Shown: piece after piece, positions 8,901-12,543 of the stretch
How the letters are laid out: the number at the start of each line of letters is the position of its first letter
Position numbering within the stretch: position 1 is the first letter of the stretch
NCBI GenBank assembly: GCA_949516455.1
Contig: CATILC010000067.1
Location: forward strand, 1-12,543
Direction of reading: 5' to 3'
Source: Flavobacteriia bacterium
Lineage (GTDB): Bacteria; Bacteroidota; Bacteroidia; Flavobacteriales; Schleiferiaceae
Length of the DNA: 12,543 nucleotides
Translations under genes and position numbers: made by a program
Notes under the pieces: generated by a model
The model's database searches: none
What the model saw: only the letters and a program-made list of their open reading frames with translations
Told to the model about the DNA's origin: nothing

Positions 8901-9860
8901 GCACAGGGTGGTCCCCAGGGTAGCTGTAGGCGGAGAGTAGGAAGTACTGCTAACACACAGCTCGCGTACCCGGAACTCATAGGCTGTATTCGCCGAAAGA
9001 CCGGTGACGGATGCCGTGGTAGCGGTCACAGTCAGCGCTGTTCCAGTACCGGCAGCAAATCCAGGAGCACCGTAAGTAACCTCCCATGTAGTCGCGAGAG
9101 AATCACCTGCATCCCATGTGATGTCCATGCTTGAAGACGTAGTGGCCGAAGCAACCACACTCAAGTTCTGAACAGGCGCACAAGCCGCAGGGTCAGCGAT
9201 GGCTACATCGTCAAAAGCCATATCGCCAAAGTAGCTTGTGCCACGAACGCCGATGAAGCGAACGCTGATCGCTCCTGAATAAGCCGAGAGACTGATCGTT
9301 GCCTTGGTGTAAGGATCGAAGCCACTTGTGTGTATCTGACCAGGCATGGTCCAAACAGTGGTCCAGCCGGAGCCTCCATCGACCTGAACAGCCATGTCTC
9401 CCATGGTCGAACCATACTTGTGATAGTAAAAAGTCAACTCCGGGCTGGTGAGGTTGTCGATGTTCACCGGTGGGATCTCCGCGAATGAAGAATCTCCCAA
9501 AGTCGCCGGAGAGCTGGTCTCCAGGGCAAGGTACTTACCCGCCGAAGTCTGTGTGGTGTTGTCCACGCTTGGTCCAGTAGAACCAGAGGGCGTACCTCCG
9601 TTGTCTATGAACCAACCATATGTCCCCTGATTCGAGAGGACCCAGCAGTTGGCCAAAGTGGTGTTACCATTACTGCTTGAATTGGCCAAGCCCTCGAAGG
9701 TCATATAATATGGAGCTATGTACGGCTCCACCGGAGGACATTGGGCCAAAGCAAAATGGGATGAACCGAAGGACAGCAATGCTGCCAGGATCATCCCATT
9801 TTTGGCGTTTACTCTACTCGTCCACGAACGAGAGAGTCTAGAAAAAATAGCTTTTTTCAT
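3000..9860 (-). CDS. Giant T9SS-secreted MAM / fibronectin III / cleaved-adhesin mosaic protein
   Basis: A complete protein of 2286 residues starting at ATG 9860-9858 (Met-Lys-Lys); Met23 is an alternative start. The long signal peptide is cleaved near residue 39 (A-L-A). Order of modules: MAM 53-222; FN3 226-319; jelly-roll-like 326-476; FN3 478-568; cleaved-adhesin-like 574-729; FN3 731-824; MAM 833-1003; FN3 1004-1097; cleaved-adhesin-like 1103-1265; FN3 1267-1357; FN3 1358-1446; MAM 1450-1625; FN3 1627-1718; GDGW module 1725-1829; FN3 1835-1926; two FN3-like stretches around a SprB-like segment (about 2019-2097); T9SS sorting domain 2215-2286 (Y-P-N-P, ending V-V-K-H). MAM signatures are G-P-x-x-D-N-T, Y-Y-H-x-x-G-x-x-M-G and G-D-M-A-x-D-D. 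No protease or hydrolase active site is apparent. It is likely exported by Sec, then T9SS, and anchored or released at the cell surface as an adhesin. A terminator follows directly. The partner or ligand is unknown. Confidence 0.97.
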   Translation of the reverse strand: MKKAIFSRLSRSWTSRVNAKNGMILAALLSFGSSHFALAQCPPVEPYIAPYYMTFEGLANSSSNGNTTLANCWVLSNQGTYGWFIDNGGTPSGSTGPSVDNTTQTSAGKYLALETSSPATLGDSSFAEIPPVNIDNLTSPELTFYYHKYGSTMGDMAVQVDGGSGWTTVWTMPGQIHTSGFDPYTKATISLSAYSGAISVRFIGVRGTSYFGDMAFDDVAIADPAACAPVQNLSVVASATTSSSMDITWDAGDSLATTWEVTYGAPGFAAGTGTALTVTATTASVTGLSANTAYEFRVRELCVSSTSYSPPTATLGTTLCAPVATWTENFDSYQTGSSISKWGCFEKVGTTGFVYATTNSTTPSQPNYYYQSGTSTSPVTVLLPPTTNQGAGTHRLELTGRAGSTLGCPIALGVLSDPTDASTFVPLDSFVIAYSAFGTYNPIVLDVRPHNPANGALAIQSYSYWYSDDWSWVAIPQCETPLNVSNTVSTASTLDFSWTHSGGNAQSFNIEYGPSGFTQGTGSTMTSTGTSAQLTGLSANTLYDVYVQADCGSSGTSGWSLAGTGRTACNTVAMPYLEGFDGVWPPDCWDIDNGTRTPVQFGGDYMEASFWSWSSGNYAVAVSPVITLTADARASFAWSHLFSTTYPGDQLILRVAEAGTSNWDTIKNLQGPPFSAPGAGNTTPAATFVPEVMILDAGLTGKDVVFEFIFNSGWGPDCFVDDFLVEALPACVEPTSLSASNILPASFDVSWSSTDTDFNVEYGPAGYAQGTGAAFSVTGATSVTINGQGTTTAIMPNTSYDVYVQTNCGTSTSVWEGPLTVTTECLETAPWMDDFESLSTGTANRFGCWSQHQSTSNPRWYADNGGTPSSSTGPTVDNTTGSSSGIYMFLETSGGSGDTNSLLSPVIDVTALTTPYLEFYYHMFGSAMGDLHVDVYDDINGWQRDVVLLSGQQTASQTAPYDKAAATLATGASSVQIRFRAQSGTSFTSDMAIDDVSISEAPSCFDPSGLTTTAVTSTSFDISWTATGTDFNVEWGPAGYGQGSGSTFSVQGTTTTSVFGQGSTTALMPNTSYDVYVQTDCGSATSGWVGPLTVTTLCAPVSMPYMETFDDTTGVWPPTCWDLDNGTFTPVQYGNDYMEASFWSFNTPNVAYAVSPTIDIANDARVKFNWAHSYSTAYPNDALTLRVAEAGTSNWDTLQYLQGPAFDSPNAQNTAPPLGGDADFINEIIVLDTSYTGKNVVFEFVFASGWGPDCFVDDFVVEKVPDCPEPGALSASQVIGTSAMISWTAANNAIDYNVEYGPSGFAQGTGTIVTTPDTFTVLSGLTTTTSYDVYVQTNCSSDNSVWQGPITFTTTVSCPAPVFTNAFIWPNQVQFNWTPNISASYVQWAVLPLGTAISASVMNTDTNSGTARDSSLMPSTAYTIWLRDSCGPGDVSAWATFNVTTSCAPTVAPYYNDYDLFVSAAGGIIGSENCWWWNQNYTGGPFWRTISGGTGSFNTGPSAGSGGSGQYMYLETSTGAGSSEVWSPDLDISGMSNPELSFEYHMYGATMGTLAVSVVADTLNTVIWSISGQQQNSGTDPWIEATVDLSPYLVYGVIEIRFSGNRNGSFTGDMAVDNFSIDEAPLCFPVTNLSASNIDASSATLSWSSADPAATSWDIEYGPAGFTQGSGTMVTSTDTFYNITGLTNGAVYTYYVSEVCSNGNGNSPSVSGNFTTPLCAAANSCPFTVIMGDTYGDGWSGTVIGIEQNGVIVDAFGSGFTSGNSDTTTVTLCDGYATNVVVQNPGTWSDEASFDIVDPSGNTVASWASGSTLSGSQNLGSFTASCSVAPPPAVCGLVTGLNETNVTNFSARLEWVGDSAHQQWYVEYGATGFTPGSGTSVTANKERVNLTCLSSATGYDYYVRGLCATGDTSAPVMGDFTTLAMPCFGVDSIQTLNAKQGAYRAWFGPLAGDNFRLKYAQSTDMTNTRTKTINGALQGNKGINVLGWQGSDVVVWIEVEQCGTWHSSIACADTLTIPCKPQTLTMVEQRSATCAADSVLLRAGYAGGYGAPSILWSNGATTKRTFASQGQTLTVSITDAAGCTVTDSITASTLDNTAVPGGFTLTKGGPTIFVGSFTAPTLPTGATLIGYRMAYRLRNTQSWTNTPLTQNTTISVDFAGSGNPNGNYEFVAFTRYNDGTSATNSEFTCREAKGYSSAGAKSGTNAANGSDAGVVSIYPNPAKNVLYVAAAAGAEVSLLDMSGKLIASQIVEGAEVDFDISHLAQGVYMVRVQTNDEIITEQVVKH
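3003..3227 (-). other. T9SS type A C-terminal sorting domain
   Basis: The last 75 or so residues contain S-I-Y-P-N-P, a Val/Leu-rich strand with L-L-D-M-S-G-K-L-I, D-I-S-H-L-A-Q-G-V-Y-M-V-R-V and the ending E-Q-V-V-K-H. This is the classic type A sorting domain, recognised by the T9SS outer-membrane translocon and usually removed by the sortase-like protease. Confidence 0.95.
4374..4688 (-). other. GDGW module
   Basis: Residues 1725-1829: C-P-F-T-V-I-M-G-D-T-Y-G-D-G-W-S-G, later I-E-Q-N-G-V-I-V, a Thr-rich strand ending T-L-C-D-G, and F-D-I-V-D-P-S-G-N-T-V-A-S. A T-Y-G-D-G-W-N-G type beta-module recurs in T9SS-exported Bacteroidota proteins. Its function is not established; the Asp/Gly loop could bind calcium, which is inference. 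Confidence 0.6.
4986..5513 (-). other. MAM domain 3
   Basis: Residues about 1450-1625: Trp-rich opening, N-T-G-P-S, Y-M-Y-L-E-T-S, L-S-F-E-Y-H-M-Y-G-A-T-M-G, I-E-I-R-F-S-G and G-D-M-A-V-D-N-F. The final D-D pair has become D-N, a mild departure from the other two copies. Confidence 0.8.
6066..6554 (-). repeat. Cleaved-adhesin-like module, copy 2
   Basis: Residues 1103-1265. It shares with copy 1 the W-P-P-x-C-W-D, D-N-G-T-x-T-P-V-Q, D-Y-M-E-A-S-F-W-S, R-V-A-E-A-G-T-S-N-W-D-T, L-Q-G-P and G-W-G-P-D-C-F-V-D-D-F blocks, with a few added residues before the last third. The similarity extends into the preceding FN3 module at DNA level, which indicates a segmental duplication inside the gene. Confidence 0.75.
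6852..7364 (-). other. MAM domain 2
   Basis: Residues 833-1003. Same signature order as MAM 1: D-D-F-E-S-L, G-G-T-P-S..T-G-P-T-V-D-N-T-T, Y-M-F-L-E-T-S, L-E-F-Y-Y-H-M-F-G-S-A-M-G, I-R-F, S-D-M-A-I-D-D-V. It sits between the two near-duplicate cleaved-adhesin-like units. Confidence 0.85.
7674..8141 (-). repeat. Cleaved-adhesin-like module, copy 1
   Basis: Residues 574-729: L-E-G-F-D-G-V-W-P-P-D-C-W-D, D-N-G-T-R-T-P-V-Q-F-G, Y-M-E-A-S-F-W-S, R-V-A-E-A-G-T-S-N-W-D-T, and the closing S-G-W-G-P-D-C-F-V-D-D-F. Similar jelly-roll domains occur in gingipain and haemagglutinin adhesins; the family name is from memory of such motifs. Nearly the same module recurs at 6066-6554. Confidence 0.75.
9195..9704 (-). 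other. MAM domain 1
   Basis: Residues 53-222. It opens F-E-G-L and carries N-G-G-T-P-S..T-G-P-S-V-D-N-T-T, G-K-Y-L-A-L-E, L-T-F-Y-Y-H-K-Y-G-S-T-M-G and ends G-D-M-A-F-D-D-V. This is the order seen in meprin/A5/mu domains, which usually act in adhesion or oligomerisation. Confidence 0.85.
9744..9860 (-). other. Sec signal peptide with extended n-region
   Basis: Residues 1-39: a basic, Ser-rich n-region of 22 residues (several Arg and Lys), then Met23-Ile and a hydrophobic stretch of Ala and Leu, ending A-L-A before Q-C-P-P. If translation began at Met23 the signal would have almost no positive n-region, which favours the upstream ATG with its Met-Lys-Lys opening. Confidence 0.75.
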
Positions 9861-9901
9861 AGGTGTTGTGTTATGGGTTTAGAAACGGTTAATCGTCATG
9901 T

Positions 9902-9934
9902 CAATTTTAACTCAATTTATTAACAAAGCCAAGG
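9902..9934 (-). promoter_or_regulatory. Candidate promoter for the 2286-residue gene
   Basis: On the minus strand CCTTG (9934-9930) is followed after 20 nt by TAAAATTG (9909-9902), one mismatch from TAnnTTTG. A poly-A tract lies just upstream (9948-9941). The implied leader is about 35 nt and shows no Shine-Dalgarno sequence. Weak pattern evidence only. Confidence 0.35.
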
Positions 9935-10302
9935 GGTGGATTTTTTTTGTTGGTCAAATGCAGGGGTTAAGGCATTAATTTGGATTTATTTAATCGTAAA
10001 AAGTCATTGATATATAGACGATTACATATTTTCGGCATTTTTTGATCAGGCTTTTGCATTCACTTCACAGTGCGCGTGAAAAGACCATGAAAATAGAAAA
10101 TATTGTAAGAAAAAACACACAATAAAGAGGGTTTTCCACCACTTCGTCTCGGTCTTGGAATCAGACCGTGCGCTCTTCTGAAGGCCCAAAGAAAATTTCT
10201 GAAGGCTTCGTTTTTCTCTCTTTTCGATGAATTTTTTACAACCCATCAGCTTGGGCATTTTCGAAAGTATCCGCTCGATCATCGCGCAATTTTTGGCCGG
10301 GC

Positions 10303-10331
10303 TTGGGAACTGCGGAATGCTTTTACTTTTG
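10303..10331 (+). promoter_or_regulatory. Candidate promoter of the sulfotransferase operon
   Basis: TTG (10303-10305), 18 nt, then TACTTTTG (10324-10331), an exact TAnnTTTG. Transcription would start near 10337-10339, only a few bases before ATG at 10342, giving a nearly leaderless message. If right, it rules out the in-frame TTG at 10303 as the start codon, because that codon is part of the -33 element. Confidence 0.45.
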
Positions 10332-10341
10332 GATTTCTACG

Positions 10342-11247
10342 ATGACTGATTCAAAGAGGAGAACGAAAGACCCCATCATAGTCTTCGGAACAGGGCGTTC
10401 TGGCACAACCATTATTTCGGAAGCGCTGTTCAGGCACGAGCATTTGGCCTTTCCCAGTACTTATGACGAACGGTTTCCGGGCAGGCGAAGCGCGGCATAT
10501 ATGCGCTGGGTTTTCGATAATTGTCTGTGGCGATACGCGGGCAAGAAAAGACAGATCAATGGTGCTGGCTTCTTCAACCGTTTTGCCTTTACCCCCGGGG
10601 AGAGCTACGAAATGTGGTCGCATCTGTGCCGCAACGAAGTGGACTTCAGTCGGGGTTTTCTGATCGATGAACGTCTGTCCAAGCAGACGAGACAAGGAGC
10701 TGTCGCCTTTTTTGAGTCCATGCTCAGGAAGCAGGGGCGCAGGCGTTTGGCCTTCAAGATCACCGGACCATCACGGATGGCCTTTTTACTGGATCTTTTT
10801 CCCAATGCCCGTTTCATACGCATCACCCGTGATGCGGTTCCCACTATTTCTTCCTGGTTGAAAGTGGACTTTTGGCAATCCAAGGGAAGGCATCGTCTCT
10901 GGTGGCAGGGGGCGTACAGCACAGAGCAAGAGCAATGGGCAGAGGCCCATGCAGAGCGTCCACATATGCTGGCGGCGCTTCAGTTTTCAAAACTGATGGA
11001 GGTGGCCGACCGGGAGATCGAAGAGACACAGGCGGCCGTACTGGAGGTACCCTATGAGCACTTTGTTCAAGCACCAAGCGAGTGGATGAATAAAATGTTG
11101 AACTTTTGTGCTTTGGATCATTCTGTTTGGATCGACCGTTACATGGAGAACAATCCGGTTGTTCAGAGAGATCGTCCAGGTGGCGAATTGTTTTCCACAC
11201 GGGAATTGAATGAGATACAAGAGACGCTGAACAAGAAATGGAAATGA
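10342..11247 (+). CDS. Sulfotransferase (Sulfotransfer_3-like)
   Basis: A 301-residue cytoplasmic protein predicted to move the sulfo group from PAPS to an acceptor hydroxyl or amine. The 5'-phosphosulfate loop is at residues 15-23 (F-G-T-G-R-S-G-T-T), directly after a hydrophobic strand. The 3'-phosphate motif is at about 157-171 (A-R-F-I-R-I-T-R-D-A-V-P-T-I-S-S). Length and motif spacing fit single-domain bacterial sulfotransferases. No signal peptide or membrane segment is seen. The ATG at 10342 is chosen over an in-frame TTG at 10303, because the TTG would add 13 residues ahead of the family's usual start and lies in a candidate promoter. The stop codon overlaps the next gene, so the two are probably translated together. 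The acceptor is unknown; a cell-surface polysaccharide or lipid is a guess from context. Confidence 0.92.
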   Translation: MTDSKRRTKDPIIVFGTGRSGTTIISEALFRHEHLAFPSTYDERFPGRRSAAYMRWVFDNCLWRYAGKKRQINGAGFFNRFAFTPGESYEMWSHLCRNEVDFSRGFLIDERLSKQTRQGAVAFFESMLRKQGRRRLAFKITGPSRMAFLLDLFPNARFIRITRDAVPTISSWLKVDFWQSKGRHRLWWQGAYSTEQEQWAEAHAERPHMLAALQFSKLMEVADREIEETQAAVLEVPYEHFVQAPSEWMNKMLNFCALDHSVWIDRYMENNPVVQRDRPGGELFSTRELNEIQETLNKKWK

Positions 11248-12143
11248 GCCCTGACTTCTTTATCGCAGGACCTCCGAAGTGCGCTTCAAGCTCCCTCTAC
11301 TTTTACTTGAATCAGCATCCAGAGATCCTGATGTCGTCTGAAAAGGAAACGCGTTTTTTCTCAAGAGACTACGACAAGGGCATTGCGTTCTACGAGCAGA
11401 CCTATTTCCGTCCTACCGGCAAGCAAGCAAAATTGGCGGGTGAGGCCACGCCGAGTTATTCCTTTTTGCCCTTCGCTGCAGATCGGATCATGAAGCACTA
11501 TCCCAAGGCCAAATTCATCTTTAGTTTTCGGCATCCGTTGGAGCGCGCTTATTCCGGTTGGTTGATGCGTACGGAAAGTGGTTCGGAAACACTGGATTTC
11601 GTCGCCGCGCTCCAGGCCAACCAGGAGCAAGCTCTTTCTTTTGATTCGCCTGAATTTGAGCATCTTTGGGCCAGAGAGCACAGAGATTGGGCGCACAAAA
11701 GAGGGGAGATCATCCGCACGTACATAGAGGGCAGCGACTATGCCAGCATCTGGAAAATTTTTGCGGATCGGTTCGGCGAAGGATCGTGCTTGCGCCTGTT
11801 CACAGAAGATCTCAGGAGCGATCTGTTTGGAGAGTTAAAAAAAGTGTATCGCTTTTTGGGAGTTGATGATGCGTTTGAGATCAGCCAGGCCCAGGAGCAG
11901 AATTCGTATCGGAAGTCGGTTAATTCAAGCCTCATGTTCCAGCTCAACGATCCAAAGATCAAGAGGTGGGCACGTCTGATACCGGAAGGCATCCGCAAGC
12001 GAATAACATCGAGCCTGACCGTTGATGGCCCGAAACCAGAAATGACCGTCCAAGATCGTGCGGCTGGATTGAAGGTATTCGATCCTCTTGTGGCCAACAT
12101 GGAGACAGCGTGGAACCAAGAATTGAATCATTGGAAAAAGTAG
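11238..12143 (+). CDS. Sulfotransferase (Sulfotransfer_1 / heparan-sulfate-type)
   Basis: A 301-residue predicted PAPS-dependent sulfotransferase of a different subfamily from its neighbour. The PAPS loop at residues 10-19 reads A-G-P-P-K-C-A-S-S-S, followed by L-Y-F-Y-L-N-Q-H-P-E and K-E-T-R-F-F-S, the pattern of the heparan sulfate N- and O-sulfotransferase-like group. Lys14 is the expected sulfo-contacting lysine. G-E-A-T-P-S-Y is at 68-74. The 3'-phosphate motif is at 92-106 (K-F-I-F-S-F-R-H-P-L-E-R-A-Y-S). The usual G-T-T after P-K-C is A-S-S here. Two starts are possible: ATG 11238 (10-bp overlap with the previous gene) or ATG 11244 (ATGA overlap, typical of coupling), differing by two residues. 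Probably the second gene of an operon. The acceptor is unknown, though this family usually acts on glycans. Confidence 0.94.
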   Translation: MEMSPDFFIAGPPKCASSSLYFYLNQHPEILMSSEKETRFFSRDYDKGIAFYEQTYFRPTGKQAKLAGEATPSYSFLPFAADRIMKHYPKAKFIFSFRHPLERAYSGWLMRTESGSETLDFVAALQANQEQALSFDSPEFEHLWAREHRDWAHKRGEIIRTYIEGSDYASIWKIFADRFGEGSCLRLFTEDLRSDLFGELKKVYRFLGVDDAFEISQAQEQNSYRKSVNSSLMFQLNDPKIKRWARLIPEGIRKRITSSLTVDGPKPEMTVQDRAAGLKVFDPLVANMETAWNQELNHWKK

Positions 12144-12543
12144 CCACCAGAGAGTTTGTGGTTCTAAGCGGACAGCGATGTGGTTCCACTTTGCTCATCC
12201 GTTCGTTGGATGCGGCCAGCAAGGTCTTTTGCGCAGGCGAGATATTGCACCCGAAGTACGGCATCGCAATACACCGCCAGGAGCACCAATTCGACTTTAC
12301 CAGTTTCGGTCATCCCAAACTGACCATTGCGGCCAACAGATTTATTTCGAGGAGGAAGATCGTCCGGCATTTGTCCAATTTTTATAGATCGGCTCAAGAG
12401 GGGGAATGTGCACGCGGGTTCAAACTCATGAAATCCCAGCTCGATTGGAACCCCAGTGTTCTGCCGTTCCTGTTCAATAGAGGGGTGGCGTTCATTACAT
12501 TGAGGCGAGAGAGCGATTTTGACACGGCACTTTCCATGTGCAC
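12131..12543 (+). CDS. Sulfotransferase, Stf0/NodH-like (5' part; runs off the window)
   Basis: An open frame continues to the right edge, with 137 codons seen. It reads F-V-V-L-S-G-Q-R-C-G-S-T-L-L at residues 9-22, a PAPS-binding loop with the G-S-T-L-L tail common in NodH/Stf0-type and related bacterial sulfotransferases. Near the cut end come A-F-I-T-L-R-R-E-S and T-A-L-S-M, the expected 3'-phosphate strand and helix. No in-frame ATG lies near the start. TTG at 12131 gives a 13-bp overlap with the preceding gene and a normal N-terminus of about eight residues before the first strand; GTG at 12158 is a shorter alternative. It is the third sulfotransferase in the same overlapping series, so very likely in the same operon. 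The subfamily label is from motif look alone and could be wrong. Confidence 0.85.
   Translation, partial: MEKVATREFVVLSGQRCGSTLLIRSLDAASKVFCAGEILHPKYGIAIHRQEHQFDFTSFGHPKLTIAANRFISRRKIVRHLSNFYRSAQEGECARGFKLMKSQLDWNPSVLPFLFNRGVAFITLRRESDFDTALSMC

Larger units (their letters stand above)
9861..10341. other. AT-rich divergent intergenic region without a convincing gene
   Basis: About 480 bp separate the divergent large gene and the sulfotransferase operon. The left half (9861-10130) is AT-rich with homopolymer runs, including eight T at 9941-9948. I see no tRNA, riboswitch or terminator. A 10-bp direct repeat (TTCTGAAGGC) lies at 10176-10185 and 10197-10206. A further possible plus-strand promoter (TTG 10007-10009, 17 nt, TATTTTCG 10027-10034) would give the sulfotransferase operon a leader of about 300 nt. 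A 78-codon minus-strand frame at 10046-10282 is judged chance. Confidence 0.6.

Noticed and set aside
10150..10168. Hairpin CGGTCT-7-AGACCG in the intergenic region
   Set aside because: Only a 6-bp stem with no following T-tract in either direction. Not a convincing terminator or operator.
10176..10206. 10-bp direct repeat TTCTGAAGGC with 11-bp gap
   Set aside because: Only two copies, no flanking dyads or mobile-element genes. Could be chance; noted only as content of the intergenic region.
10046..10282. Minus-strand 78-codon frame with a hydrophobic C-terminal stretch
   Set aside because: It has a basic, low-complexity-like N-terminus and one hydrophobic run that an AT-rich stretch would encode by chance. 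No recognisable motif or promoter of its own, and no known family. It could be a small membrane protein but I cannot support it.
10303..10341. Upstream TTG start extending the first sulfotransferase by 13 residues
   Set aside because: ATG at 10342 gives the usual short N-terminus before the PAPS loop, and the TTG lies in a likely promoter element.

Overview
The window most likely comes from a member of the Bacteroidota, probably a flavobacterium-like or related marine lineage. Three things point there: two large secreted modular proteins, one ending in a type IX secretion system (T9SS) type A sorting domain; little sign of Shine-Dalgarno sequences; and promoter-like matches to the Bacteroidota TTG...TAnnTTTG pattern. 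Base composition looks moderate, near 50% GC by eye (not computed). The assignment is inference, because no rRNA or housekeeping gene is present.

Layout. (1) Positions 2840 down to 1, minus strand: the first 946 codons of a secreted protein built almost entirely from about 105-residue Ig-like (E-set) modules. These resemble the glycogen-binding module of AMPK beta and CBM48. Eight complete modules and the start of a ninth are visible, with hexaproline linkers after modules 4 and 8. The gene runs off the left edge. (2) Positions 2841-2999: a promoter region with two inverted repeats sharing one half-site, then a strong rho-independent terminator for the gene to its right. (3) Positions 9860 down to 3000, minus strand: a complete 2286-residue T9SS-exported mosaic of three MAM domains, two cleaved-adhesin-like domains, eight or more fibronectin type III modules, a GDGW module, a SprB-like segment and a C-terminal sorting domain. 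(4) Positions 9861-10341: an AT-rich divergent intergenic region. (5) Positions 10342-12543, plus strand: three overlapping sulfotransferase genes from three different sequence subfamilies. The third is cut by the right edge.

The minus-strand genes look like surface or extracellular adhesion and glycan-binding proteins. The plus-strand operon looks like part of a pathway adding sulfate groups to a polysaccharide, glycolipid or other acceptor. A link between them, such as surface proteins binding a sulfated exopolysaccharide made by the cell, is attractive but rests only on adjacency. I see no mobile element, CRISPR array, tRNA or rRNA. The least ordinary content is the block-of-four architecture of the CBM-like protein and the run of three dissimilar sulfotransferases.
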